DNA of 15,237 bases, taken from contig JANRKN010000030.1 of NCBI GenBank assembly GCA_033763435.1, forward strand, positions 1-15,237. The letters are read 5' to 3'. The position numbers and the translations under genes are program-made. Below, piece by piece: positions 6,135 to 13,574 of this stretch. The notes beneath the pieces were generated by a model. It made no database searches, was not told the DNA's origin, and was given only the letters and a program-made list of their open reading frames with translations. The first letter of the stretch is position 1; each line of letters starts with the position of its first letter. This DNA comes from JANRKN01 sp033763435 (lineage in GTDB: Bacteria > Planctomycetota > Phycisphaerae > Phycisphaerales > UBA1924).

Positions 6135-7145
6135 TTACTCCTTTACCTCAACCACCGTCTCACGGCTGACGGCATGGGCCAGCCGCAGCGCTTCCCAGTT
6201 GAGCGTGCGGAAGCACCCGTGGCTCCCGGTCTTGCCGATGTCCTCGGGGCGGACGGTGCCGTGGATTCCGTAGCCGGGGCGATCGAGCCCGATCCATGCG
6301 CTGCCGACGGGGTTGCGGGGTCCGGGCGCGATCCGCAGCTTGCGCGTCACGTTGGTCACCTCGGCCCAGTCGCGGGGGTCGAACGTGTAATCCGGGTCCG
6401 CGGCGACGACCTTGACGCCGAGCTTGCCGACCGGGCGCTTCTCGACGCTCCGCGCGATCGAGCAGTGCGTGAGAACCACCACGCGGTCGCGCGCGTCAAA
6501 GCCCAGGATCAGCTTCTCCGAGAGGTCGATCTCGAGTCTCGCGATGTTCGGCGTGCGGACGTTCCGCGTGTCGGGCAGCGTCACCGAGTCGCCCGCGCGG
6601 AGTGACAGCAGGTCCACGCCCGGGTTCAGCCGCTCGACCAGCGCGCGCGAGCACCAGCCGCGCTCGGCCAGCAGTTCGTGCATGTCGGCGTAGCCGGACA
6701 CTTCCAGCTCCGCGCGCTCGTTCCAGTCCTCGGGGATCGGGCCGGTGATCAGCGCAACGTCCTCGGCGTTGATCGTGTAGCGCCGGGTCCACTCCGCGTC
6801 GTCGCGTGCGGCGGGGTCGTCCTGCGCGAGCGCTGCGCGGGTCGCGTCGTCGGCCTCGCCCGTTACGGGCAGGCCCCGCGAGCGCTGATACGTCTCGAGG
6901 GCGATGCGCGTCTTGCGGCCCGGCTTGCCGTCGATCAGCCCGGGGCTGAAGCCTCGGCGGGCCAGCAGCGTCTGGAGCCTCGCGGCGCGCTCGATGGTCT
7001 CAGGCTCGCGAACCTTCACACCCGCGGCGACGCGAGTCGGCGCTGCGGGCGTCGCCGAAGGTTGTGGAGCAGCCGCGAGCCACAGCGCGCCCGCGAAGGA
7101 CGCGGGCCACAGAACAGCAGGCAAGTTCAGACCTGAGACCGGCAT
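6135..7145 (-). CDS. L,D-transpeptidase (YkuD domain) with peptidoglycan-binding N-terminus
   Basis: This 336-residue exported enzyme makes 3-3 cross-links in peptidoglycan or attaches proteins to it. In order: a hydrophobic N-terminal stretch (about 8-26), a probable signal peptide or anchor although it has no basic n-region; a PG_binding_1 domain (about 51-106: ARLQTLLARRGFSPGLIDG, then ALETYQRSRGLPVTGEAD); a LysM-like segment (about 155-192: LLAERGW, ALVERLNPGVDLLSLRAGD, VTLPD); and the YkuD domain (about 202-335). The catalytic motif is complete: His295 in YGIHG, then SHGCFR at 308-313 with Cys311 as nucleophile, plus Asn316. A GTG at 7148 is directly before the ATG and is an alternative start. 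The gene follows the glycosyltransferase with a 10-nt gap, so it is probably the last gene of a three-gene envelope operon. Its presence implies a peptidoglycan wall. Confidence 0.93.
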   Translation of the reverse strand: MPVSGLNLPAVLWPASFAGALWLAAAPQPSATPAAPTRVAAGVKVREPETIERAARLQTLLARRGFSPGLIDGKPGRKTRIALETYQRSRGLPVTGEADDATRAALAQDDPAARDDAEWTRRYTINAEDVALITGPIPEDWNERAELEVSGYADMHELLAERGWCSRALVERLNPGVDLLSLRAGDSVTLPDTRNVRTPNIARLEIDLSEKLILGFDARDRVVVLTHCSIARSVEKRPVGKLGVKVVAADPDYTFDPRDWAEVTNVTRKLRIAPGPRNPVGSAWIGLDRPGYGIHGTVRPEDIGKTGSHGCFRTLNWEALRLAHAVSRETVVEVKE

Positions 7146-7155
7146 CACGCCCAGA

Positions 7156-8079
7156 CTATCGGCCGCCCGCGCTCGGCGGGATCAGCGTCGTCACCCGCGC
7201 GGGCTGCTCGGGTGAGGCCGACCAGCCGACGACCGAACGAACGCCCCACGGCATGCGGAACGTCGCGTATCCCGAGGCTTCCGTCGGCCGGGGCGTCGCT
7301 CGCGTCGGGTGCCAGCAGTGAAACGCGGGCGCCTCGACCACCCGCACGGCGATCTTCGCGCGGGGCCTCCGGCGATAGAGCCGACGCGCGAGGTCGTCGT
7401 CGTCGTAGCCATAGCCCACGAAACGCTCATCGAAGCCGTCGACCTCGCGGAGCAGGCCGACCCGCACGCCGTTGTGCCCGCCGAGCAGCTTGGGCTTGTG
7501 GGGCTTGGAAAGCAGAGGCACGCCGCGCAGCCGCGACTGGCGTTCGAGCCGGCTCTGGCGGGTGTGCAGTTCGTCCTGCGCCGCGGCCAAGGGCTCGAGG
7601 AACAGCGCCGGATCGTTCATCACGCGGTCGGGCGTGAGTGTGCCGGTGAAGGACTCACTGAGATTCACGCGCCAGGGGAGAACCACGTCGGCGCCCTGCG
7701 AGCGGGCACGCTCGTGGGCGTCGATGGTTCCGGGCGCGAGCGCGGTATCGCCGTCGAGGATCACGATCAGGTCGTCGTCGCGCAGCAGTCCCGCGGCATC
7801 GGCTGCGCGGAGCGCGTTGTTCCGCACCTGATTCAGCCTCGCCGCGCCCGTATGCGCCCGGCGCGTGTACACGAACACGGGCGCCGAGAGCCCCCGCGCC
7901 GACAGCGCCGACGTCACCCGCGGCCAGAGGTATTCAACCAGCGCGGTGATCGCGGGCACGTCGCCATCGGTCGAGAGCGTGACCGACGCGGGCGGCGCGG
8001 TCTGCCCGGCCAGCGACGCGAGGCACAGATCGAGGTGCCGGGGCGTGTGCGTAGGAATAGCCAGGTGCACGCGCGTCAT
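7156..8079 (-). CDS. family 2 glycosyltransferase with galactosyltransferase-like C-terminal segment
   Basis: A 307-residue GT-A glycosyltransferase. The N-terminal strand VHLAIPTHTPRHLDLCLASL (4-23) and the donor-site DGD (38-40) begin the nucleotide-binding half. The metal-binding DxD is DGD at 109-111 (LIVILDGDTAL). The acceptor half carries LLGGHNGVRVGLLREVDGF and DERFVGYGYDDDDLARRL, which is the pattern of the glyco_transf_7C/galactosyltransferase C-terminal motif (GFDE...GWG-ED-L). A late AFHCWHPTRA resembles the conserved His region of related enzymes. No transmembrane segment or signal peptide is seen, so it is probably cytoplasmic. The start codon overlaps the stop of the preceding gene by 4 nt (ATGA), a mark of translational coupling. 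The operon with an L,D-transpeptidase suggests a cell-envelope or surface glycan, but the donor and acceptor sugars are unknown. Confidence 0.9.
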   Translation of the reverse strand: MTRVHLAIPTHTPRHLDLCLASLAGQTAPPASVTLSTDGDVPAITALVEYLWPRVTSALSARGLSAPVFVYTRRAHTGAARLNQVRNNALRAADAAGLLRDDDLIVILDGDTALAPGTIDAHERARSQGADVVLPWRVNLSESFTGTLTPDRVMNDPALFLEPLAAAQDELHTRQSRLERQSRLRGVPLLSKPHKPKLLGGHNGVRVGLLREVDGFDERFVGYGYDDDDLARRLYRRRPRAKIAVRVVEAPAFHCWHPTRATPRPTEASGYATFRMPWGVRSVVGWSASPEQPARVTTLIPPSAGGR

Positions 8080-8789
8080 GCGCCGGGGGCCCCGGCGTCA
8101 AGCTGTCGCGATGCATCCAACTGCCTCGACGCATCCAGCAGCAGCAGCGCCGAGACCAGGTCTGGCCTGCCGAGCGTCACGCGGCAGTTGTGCAGCAGCG
8201 TCTGCGCGTAGAGGTCGGCCTCGGGGTCGCCCTGCGCCGCGAGGTGGGCGAATACATGCAGTGCCCAGGCGTGGTTGGTCGCGTTGTCGGGCTGGATCTC
8301 GCGGATGAGCCAGCGCGCGCCGTCGATCGCGCGATCTCTGAGTGCGTCGTCCCGCCGGGCGTGGGCGAGGTTCCAGAGAGCGTGCAGGCAGGCGAGCTGG
8401 GCCTCGGTCCATGCCTCGAGCGCAAGGTCGTTCTGGGCAAAGAACGCGCCTGAAGGTTCGAGCGCGGGCAGCGGGCCGGCGCTTCGAGAGGCGAGCAGCG
8501 CCCAGAGTGATTCATCCGCGCGGCTGGTGAGAGTGGTGGGGGTGGTGGGGACGGTGGGGGACGGTGACGGCTCGAGCGGCAGCCCCATCACCCACGCGAG
8601 GATGGGCGCGTCAATCGTGCGCCGATCGCCGAACTCATCGCGAAACGCCGAAGCGAAGGCCGCGCGGACGCTCTCGGGCGCATCGTCGACCACCGGCGTG
8701 CCGACGAGCGTCTCGAGCGCCGCATGGCGTGCGACCGCAGCCCATCGGGCCAGTCGGTGGGCGAAGTTGTTCGTCATGTTCGCCGACAT
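8076..8789 (-). CDS. hypothetical protein, largely alpha-helical, first gene of the glycosyltransferase operon
   Basis: I do not recognise this 237-residue protein. It opens MSANMTNNFAHRLARWAAVARHAALETLVG, with no signal peptide. A Pro/Thr-rich linker (about 73-89: PSPSPTVPTTPTTLTS) separates two helical parts. The second part (about 112-225) has the feel of a TPR or alpha/alpha toroid repeat: AQLACLHALWNLAHARRDD, RAIDGARWLIREIQPDNATNHAW, LHVFAHLAAQGDPEADLYAQTLLHNCRVT. It includes the string HAWALHVFAHLA. The C-terminus has a short tandem repeat LDASRQ-LDASRQ-LDAG. No catalytic motif is evident. Translation is coupled to the following glycosyltransferase by a 4-nt overlap, so a joint role in glycan or envelope work is plausible. 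An ATG at residue 5 is an alternative start. No clear ribosome-binding site supports either one. Confidence 0.75.
   Translation of the reverse strand: MSANMTNNFAHRLARWAAVARHAALETLVGTPVVDDAPESVRAAFASAFRDEFGDRRTIDAPILAWVMGLPLEPSPSPTVPTTPTTLTSRADESLWALLASRSAGPLPALEPSGAFFAQNDLALEAWTEAQLACLHALWNLAHARRDDALRDRAIDGARWLIREIQPDNATNHAWALHVFAHLAAQGDPEADLYAQTLLHNCRVTLGRPDLVSALLLLDASRQLDASRQLDAGAPGA
8101..8136. repeat. two 18-bp imperfect tandem copies inside the hypothetical gene
   Basis: Two adjacent 18-bp units (8101-8118 and 8119-8136) match at 14 of 18 positions and keep the reading frame. They encode the doubled LDASRQ near the C-terminus of the hypothetical protein on the minus strand. A partial third copy of the protein motif (LDAG) follows. 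This looks like a recent slippage duplication at the tail of the protein. Confidence 0.7.
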
Positions 8790-8844
8790 CAGAAGTGGGT
8801 ACGCACGGTCGCCGGGGACGTTCTCGGGCGTGCCTGCCGTGCGG

Positions 8845-8850
8845 ATCGTA
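8845..8850 (-). promoter_or_regulatory. candidate -10 element for the hypothetical-glycosyltransferase-transpeptidase operon
   Basis: The minus-strand hexamer is TACGAT, the same hexamer seen just before ispG. It lies about 55 nt upstream of the ATG at 8789, in the 185-nt gap between divergent genes. No -35 box is apparent. The rest of the gap shows no gene or clear structure. This is a weak call that rests on the TANNNT pattern and position alone. Confidence 0.22.
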
Positions 8851-8974
8851 CCGCTTCGCCCGGCGACCGCCCCGGCGTGGTGGGGGATCTCCCGGACAGA
8901 CGTCGACCATCCCGCTCGGGCGTTCGATCCCTGTGTGCGTCGCGGCGGACTGCCCGCGGCGCGGGAGGATCGGC

Positions 8975-9421
8975 ATGGGTTCGTTCAAGGGCCTGAAGCT
9001 CGACACAGATGCCACGGTGATGCCCGACGACCCGTGGGGCTTTGAATCGCCCATCAAGCCGCTGCCGCCTGCGAAGGACGTGAAAAAGCCCCGCCCTGCC
9101 GGGCACCCTTTCAAGGCCGAGCTCGAGTGCGCCGAACTCGACGAGCGCTCGCGCCCGGGGCCGATCTGGCCCGCCAAGGCGCGTGAGCTCAGCCGCTCGC
9201 ACATCGTTCTGGCCTCCAAGAAGATGATGTACGAGGGTCGGCGGATGCTCATCCTCGTGCACCTCATCGACGACCGTCCGACGCCGCTGCTCGGGCGCGT
9301 GGTCACCTGCGAGTACGAGAGCGACGGGCTGTGCAAGATTGACCTCGATCTGCTCTCGCTCGAAGGCCATGAGACGATCCGCCAGTGGGTCGAGCACCGC
9401 ACCCGCGGCGGGCGGGTTTGA
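8975..9421 (+). CDS. short PilZ-like protein with degenerate ligand motif
   Basis: A 148-residue protein with a well-supported start: GGAGG at 8964-8968 is 6 nt before the ATG. Residues 1-45 are Pro/Lys-rich and probably unstructured. Residues about 46-140 resemble a PilZ barrel: FKAELECAELDERSR, WPAKARELSRSHIVLASKKM, GRRMLILVHLID, LLGRVVTCEYESDG, LCKIDLDLLSLEG, then a final helix ETIRQWVEH. The D/N-x-S-x-x-G motif is replaced by E71-L-S73-R-S-H76, and no RxxxR precedes it. It may therefore not bind c-di-GMP, or it may bind in a different way. The PilZ assignment is by pattern only and could be wrong. The protein could also be a lineage-specific beta-barrel hypothetical. It lies 33 nt upstream of panC on the same strand and may share its transcript. 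Confidence 0.68.
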   Translation: MGSFKGLKLDTDATVMPDDPWGFESPIKPLPPAKDVKKPRPAGHPFKAELECAELDERSRPGPIWPAKARELSRSHIVLASKKMMYEGRRMLILVHLIDDRPTPLLGRVVTCEYESDGLCKIDLDLLSLEGHETIRQWVEHRTRGGRV

Positions 9422-9454
9422 CTTTTCGCCCGCGGGGGTCGATCCTCCCGAGCG

Positions 9455-10285
9455 ATGAAGGTCCTCACGAGCCAAGCTGAGATCCTCGCCCTGCCCGCGC
9501 TCTCGACGGCGATGGTGCCGACGATGGGCGCGCTGCACGAGGGACACGCCGCGCTGGTCCGGCGCGCCGCGGAGCTCGCTCGCTCGCGGGGCCTCGCGGG
9601 GGTCGTGGTCACCGTCTTCGTCAACCCGACGCAGTTCAACGAGCAGTCGGACTTTGCCCGCTATCCGCGGACGCTTGACGCCGACGTCGAGCTCTGCGCC
9701 CGCGCGGGCGCGACGCACGTCTTTGCGCCGGGGGTCGACGTGGTCTATCCGCCGGGCGAAACGATCCCGACGCCCGCGCTGCCCGAGGCCGCGACGGACC
9801 CGAAGCTCGAGGACTCGCACCGCCCCGGGCACTTTGCGGGCGTGTGTCAGGTCGTCAAGCGACTGTTTGACCTGGGCCGGCCCGCGCTCGCGGTCTTCGG
9901 CGAGAAAGACTGGCAGCAGTTGGCCGTGATCCGCGCGATGACCGCGCGCGAGAAGCTCGGCGTCTCGATCGAACCCCTCGCGACCGTCCGCGAGCCCGAG
10001 GGCCTGGCGATGAGCAGCCGTAACCGGTTCCTCACGCCCGCGGACAGGCCCAGGGCGCTAGCGATTTCGCGCGCGCTGCGAGAGGCGGGCCTGGAGCGCG
10101 ACGCCTCGAGCGCGCAGGCGCGGATGGCGCGTGTGCTCGGTGACGCGGGCATCGAGCCCGAGTACGCGGTCGTGCGTGACGCGGCAACGCTGGGCCCGGT
10201 CCAGCCTGGAGAGCCCGGGCGCGCGCTGATTGCCGCGCGGGTCGGCAGCGTGCGGCTCATCGACAACATGCCCTGGCCGAACTGA
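9455..10285 (+). CDS. panC: pantothenate synthetase (pantoate-beta-alanine ligase)
   Basis: PanC joins pantoate and beta-alanine with ATP to give pantothenate, the precursor of coenzyme A, in the cytoplasm. The 276-residue protein has all the signature blocks. MVPTMGALHEGH (20-31) holds the HxGH-type nucleotidyltransferase motif. VVVTVFVNPTQFNEQSDFARYPRT binds pantoate. HRPGHFAGVCQVVKRLFDL and VFGEKDWQQLAVI follow, and then the KMSKS-equivalent MSSRNRFL (186-193). Its length is normal for the family (about 280). There is no obvious Shine-Dalgarno before the ATG, but the N-terminal MKVLTSQAEILAL aligns with known PanC starts. The other pantothenate genes (panB, panD) are not in the window. It lies between the PilZ-like gene (33 nt upstream) and gcvT (78 nt downstream). 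The gap before gcvT contains TATCCT at 10318-10323, which might be a separate -10 element. Confidence 0.96.
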   Translation: MKVLTSQAEILALPALSTAMVPTMGALHEGHAALVRRAAELARSRGLAGVVVTVFVNPTQFNEQSDFARYPRTLDADVELCARAGATHVFAPGVDVVYPPGETIPTPALPEAATDPKLEDSHRPGHFAGVCQVVKRLFDLGRPALAVFGEKDWQQLAVIRAMTAREKLGVSIEPLATVREPEGLAMSSRNRFLTPADRPRALAISRALREAGLERDASSAQARMARVLGDAGIEPEYAVVRDAATLGPVQPGEPGRALIAARVGSVRLIDNMPWPN

Positions 10286-10363
10286 TCCTGCCGCATCCAA
10301 ACCGCGCCAAGCGGGCGTATCCTGACGGCGGGTGCGGGGAAGGGGTCGGGGCGGAGGATTCCT

Positions 10364-11497
10364 GTGCTCAAGACGCCGTTGCATTCGTTCCATCTCGAGT
10401 ACTCGGGCCAGATGGTCGACTTTGCCGGGTGGGAGATGCCCCTGCGCTACGGCTCGGTGATCGAAGAGCACAAGCAGGTCCGCGCCTCGGGCGGCATCTT
10501 CGACGTCTCCCACATGGGCCGCGTGAAGATGTCCGGCCGGCACGCCCGCCGGCTGCTCGAGCGCCTGTGCACCCGCCGCATCAGCGACATGACCACCGGC
10601 CAGTGCCGGTACTCGCTTGTCTGCAACGAGCAGGGCGGCGTCAAGGACGACGTGATCGTCTACCGCATGGATGAGGACGATTTCCTCGTCGTCGTCAATG
10701 CGAGCAACCGCGAGAAGCTCCTCGCGCACTTTGAGCAGGTCCGCGCCGCGGGCGACATGTCGGTGAAGATCGTCGATCAGACGATGTCGACCGCGATGAT
10801 CGCCGTGCAGGGCCCGAAGGTCATGGAGCTGGTCAGCACGGTGAGCAAGGAGATCCCGACGCTCAAGCGCTATCGCTTCACGATCAAGGATCTGCTCATC
10901 ATCAAGCTCATCGTGAGCCGCACGGGCTACACGGGCGAGGACGGCGTCGAGGTGATCCTTCCCGCCAGCGCCGTGGGCATGGCGATGAAGCTCCTGCTCA
11001 AGGACGTGAACATGAAGGAGGCCCAGGCGCTGCTCAAGCCCGCGGGCCTCGCGGCGCGCGACACCCTCCGCACCGAGGCCGCGATGCCCCTGTATGGCCA
11101 CGAGCTGGGCGAGGACTTCAACGCCCTCTCCTGCGGCGTCGACTTTGCGATCTCGATGGACAAGCACACCCACGAGCGCGGCGAGCGGTTCATCGGGCAG
11201 GACGCCCTCGAGAAGGTCATCGCCTCGGGCGGCTCACCCATCAAGCTCGTGGGCCTCGAGATCGACAGCAAGCGCGCCGCGCGCCAGGGCTTTGCGGTTC
11301 ACCACGGCGGCAAAGGCGTCGGCGTCGTCACCTCCGGCTGCGTGAGCCCGACGCTGAACAAGTCCATTGCGATGGCGCGCGTTCCCGCGGCGCTGTCCGC
11401 GGTCGGCACCGAACTGCAAGTTGACCCGGGTAAGGGCGCCGACCAGGTCATGGCCGCCAAGGTCGTGCCGATGCCGTTCTACAAGGCGCCCAAGTAA
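10364..11497 (+). CDS. gcvT: aminomethyltransferase, glycine cleavage system T protein
   Basis: GcvT is the folate-dependent subunit of the glycine cleavage system. It takes the aminomethyl group from lipoyl-GcvH, releases ammonia and forms 5,10-methylene-tetrahydrofolate. The 377-residue protein begins LKTPLHSFHLEYSGQMVDFAGWEMPLRY and shows FDVSHMGR. GGVKDDVIVYR holds the conserved aspartate pair Asp95/Asp96, equivalent to the catalytic region of E. coli GcvT. SRTGYTGEDGVEVI, AARDTLRTEAAMPLYGHEL and SGCVSPTLNKSIAMARV follow. The start is a GTG with GGAGG at 10353-10357, 6 nt upstream. No KGCYxGQE motif is present, so it is not the related iron-sulfur protein YgfZ. The gcvH and gcvP genes are not in the window and are presumably elsewhere. 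The aminotransferase gene follows 27 nt downstream. Confidence 0.96.
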   Translation: MLKTPLHSFHLEYSGQMVDFAGWEMPLRYGSVIEEHKQVRASGGIFDVSHMGRVKMSGRHARRLLERLCTRRISDMTTGQCRYSLVCNEQGGVKDDVIVYRMDEDDFLVVVNASNREKLLAHFEQVRAAGDMSVKIVDQTMSTAMIAVQGPKVMELVSTVSKEIPTLKRYRFTIKDLLIIKLIVSRTGYTGEDGVEVILPASAVGMAMKLLLKDVNMKEAQALLKPAGLAARDTLRTEAAMPLYGHELGEDFNALSCGVDFAISMDKHTHERGERFIGQDALEKVIASGGSPIKLVGLEIDSKRAARQGFAVHHGGKGVGVVTSGCVSPTLNKSIAMARVPAALSAVGTELQVDPGKGADQVMAAKVVPMPFYKAPK

Positions 11498-11524
11498 GGC
11501 CCTCATCTTCGAAGGAGCAGTGCC

Positions 11525-12850
11525 GTGAGCGCGGGCCGGCTGTATCTCGACAACGCGGCGACCACGTTCCCCAAGCCCCCCGGCGTCGTCGAAGCCGTCG
11601 CGGCCTACATGACCCACAACGGCTCCACGCCCGGGCGCGCCAGCTATCGCGAAGCCAATGACGGCGGCGCGATCATTCGCCGCTGCCGGGAGCGTCTCTG
11701 CCGATTCCTCAACGCGCCCTCGCCCGACCACGTCGTCTTCACGCTCAACACGACCGACGCGATCAATCTCGCGGTCAAGGGCGCCGTGAGGCACGCCCGC
11801 CGCTCGGGCGCGTCGCGCGTTCACCTGGTGGCGACCGAGTCGGACCATAACTCGGTGCTTCGTCCCCTGAACGGCTTCACGCGCGACGAGGCCGAGTGGA
11901 CCTGCGTGCCGGTCGATCCGCGGACGGGCCTTGTCGATCCGCTGGAGATCGCGCGGGCGCTTCGCCTCGAGACGCTGATGGTCGTCGCGCTTCACGCGGG
12001 CAACGTGACCGGCGTGATTCAGCCCGCGCAAGAGATCGGCCGGGTCTGCGCACAGGCGCGCTGCGATCACGCGCTGGGCCGGCCCATGTTCCTGCTCGAT
12101 GCCGCGCAGTCGCTCGGACACATCGAGGTCGACATGCAGCGCCTGGGCGCCGACCTGGTCTCTTTTCCCGGGCACAAAGGCCTGCTGGGCCCCCTCGGCA
12201 CCGGCGGCCTGTGCATGAAGCCCGGCCTCGAGCGCCTCATCGATCCGCTCCGTGAGGGCGGCACCGGCACCGTCAGCGAGCGCGACGTCCAGCCCCTCAC
12301 CATGCCCGAGAAGTTCGAGCCCGGTTCGCACAACGCGCCCGGGATCGCGGGACTCTCTGAAGCCCTCGCATGGCTGCTCGACAAGCGTGAGCAGGGCGAG
12401 CTCTTTGCCCACGAACTCGAGCTCGTCGCCGCGATGCTCGACGGGCTCCGCGAGCGCGGCTGCCGGATGCTCGGCGCGTCCGCCGGGAACGAAGGCACTT
12501 CCGACGGCCCACTCGCCGACCTCGAGCTGCTGGGCCCCGCGAACCCCGCCGAACGCATTGGCGTTTTCTCGCTCGTCCACCGCACGCTCGCGCCGGGCGA
12601 GCTCGCGGCGCTGCTGGAGTCCGAGTTCGGCCTGCTGGTCCGCCCCGGCTTCCACTGCGCCCCGCGCATGCACGCGGCGCTCGGCACGCACCCCCAGAAC
12701 GTCCATCCGCACAGCAGCCAGAACGGCACGCTCGGGGGCGGCAAAGGCGCCGTGCGCCTGAGCTTCAGCGCGATGAACAGCGTCCACGATGTCGCCCGCG
12801 CGCTCGCCGCCCTCGAGGGCGCCTGCGCGATGGCCGCGGCGATTCGCTAA
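11525..12850 (+). CDS. class V aminotransferase, cysteine desulfurase-like
   Basis: This 441-residue PLP enzyme is of the NifS/SufS superfamily, most like the subfamily often named cysteine desulfurase family protein (TIGR01977 type). These enzymes take sulfur from cysteine as an enzyme-bound persulfide. The N-terminus LYLDNAATTFPKPPGVVEAV is the family hallmark. LLDAAQSLGHIEVDM holds the PLP-contacting Asp. SFPGHKGLLGPLGTGGL holds the Schiff-base lysine, Lys218. VRPGFHCAPRMHAALGT holds Cys378, the likely persulfide cysteine. The C-terminus GAVRLSFSAMNSVHDV is also typical. The protein is longer than the usual 380 residues, partly through an insert around GASAGNEGTSDGPLADLELL. The start is a GTG with AAGGAG at 11512-11517, 7 nt upstream. 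It follows gcvT by 27 nt. No SufE, IscU or SufBCD gene is nearby, so whether it serves Fe-S assembly or another sulfur pathway is open. Confidence 0.9.
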   Translation: MSAGRLYLDNAATTFPKPPGVVEAVAAYMTHNGSTPGRASYREANDGGAIIRRCRERLCRFLNAPSPDHVVFTLNTTDAINLAVKGAVRHARRSGASRVHLVATESDHNSVLRPLNGFTRDEAEWTCVPVDPRTGLVDPLEIARALRLETLMVVALHAGNVTGVIQPAQEIGRVCAQARCDHALGRPMFLLDAAQSLGHIEVDMQRLGADLVSFPGHKGLLGPLGTGGLCMKPGLERLIDPLREGGTGTVSERDVQPLTMPEKFEPGSHNAPGIAGLSEALAWLLDKREQGELFAHELELVAAMLDGLRERGCRMLGASAGNEGTSDGPLADLELLGPANPAERIGVFSLVHRTLAPGELAALLESEFGLLVRPGFHCAPRMHAALGTHPQNVHPHSSQNGTLGGGKGAVRLSFSAMNSVHDVARALAALEGACAMAAAIR

Positions 12851-12863
12851 CCGAGTTCGGGGG

Positions 12864-13574
12864 TCAGTGCCGGGTGGTCGGGTTGATCTCGATCCACTCG
12901 GTCGCCGTGTGCCTCACGATCGAGCCCGTGAGCTGGTAGATGACCTGCTCGCAGATGTTCGTGCAGTGGTCGGCGATCAGCTCCGCGAGGCTGGCGATCT
13001 CGTGCAGATGGAAGGCAAAGTCCACGTGCATCTTGCCGCGGGCGATCTGGTCCTCCGCGTCGCGGATGATCGCGTTCTTGAACTCCGTCACGGCGTGCTG
13101 CGACTGGAGCGTGACCTTCGCGAGCGCGGGGTCGGCGCGGTGAAACGCCGCCGAAGAATCCCGCACGATGCCGATGACGCTGTTGGCCATCATGCGGAAC
13201 GTGTCCGGGAAAGGCTCGCGGAGGTTCTTGAGGTTCTGAACGAGCGCCGCGACATCGACCGCCGCGTCGGCCGCTCGCTCGAGATCGTTGTTGATCTTCA
13301 CGATCGTGAGCACCAGCCGCAGGTGGGCCTCATCGAGCGAGGCGCCCGCGCTGGTCGCATCGGCCAGCAGCGCGACCGCGGCGCGCTCGAGCGCCACGTC
13401 CGCCCGGTCGATCTCGTCGTCCTTGGCGTTCACCTCGTCCACCCGCGCGACGTTTCGGTCGAACACCGCCTCGAACGCGGCCTCGATAATCGACTGCACG
13501 CGGCGGCTCTGCTCGACCAGTTCGGCCTTGAGCAGGTCGGTCCGGATCTGAAAGCCTTGGGGCGTCGTGGGCAT
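12864..13574 (-). CDS. phoU: PhoU family phosphate signalling protein
   Basis: PhoU proteins link the Pst phosphate transporter to the PhoR sensor kinase and restrain the phosphate-starvation response. They are cytoplasmic and bind metal. This 236-residue protein is all helical and consists of the expected two three-helix repeats. Repeat 1 is about 12-110, with VARVDEVNAKDDEIDRADVAL and LRLVLTIVKINNDLERAADAA. Repeat 2 is about 115-220, with MMANSVIGIVRDSSAAF, FKNAIIRDAEDQIARGK and FHLHEIASLAELIADHCTNI. The segments INNDLERAAD and IASLAELIADHCTNI correspond to the two conserved E/D-xxx-D metal motifs. The usual length is 220-240. ATG at 13574 is chosen because it starts the family-like MPTTPQGFQIRTDLLK. 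An upstream in-frame ATG at 13637 would add 21 Arg/Pro-rich residues. No pst or phoBR gene is adjacent. It converges with the aminotransferase gene, with a 13-nt gap. Confidence 0.93.
   Translation of the reverse strand: MPTTPQGFQIRTDLLKAELVEQSRRVQSIIEAAFEAVFDRNVARVDEVNAKDDEIDRADVALERAAVALLADATSAGASLDEAHLRLVLTIVKINNDLERAADAAVDVAALVQNLKNLREPFPDTFRMMANSVIGIVRDSSAAFHRADPALAKVTLQSQHAVTEFKNAIIRDAEDQIARGKMHVDFAFHLHEIASLAELIADHCTNICEQVIYQLTGSIVRHTATEWIEINPTTRH

Noticed and set aside
8526..8570. G-rich repeat-like run inside the hypothetical gene as a G-quadruplex or microsatellite
   Set aside because: It has only three tracts of three or more G, and it is explained as the codons of a Pro/Thr-rich linker on the minus strand.
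10364..11497. The GcvT-like gene as YgfZ, an iron-sulfur assembly protein, because a cysteine desulfurase follows
   Set aside because: It lacks the KGCYxGQE motif of YgfZ, has the full GcvT blocks including GGVKDD, and is longer than typical YgfZ.
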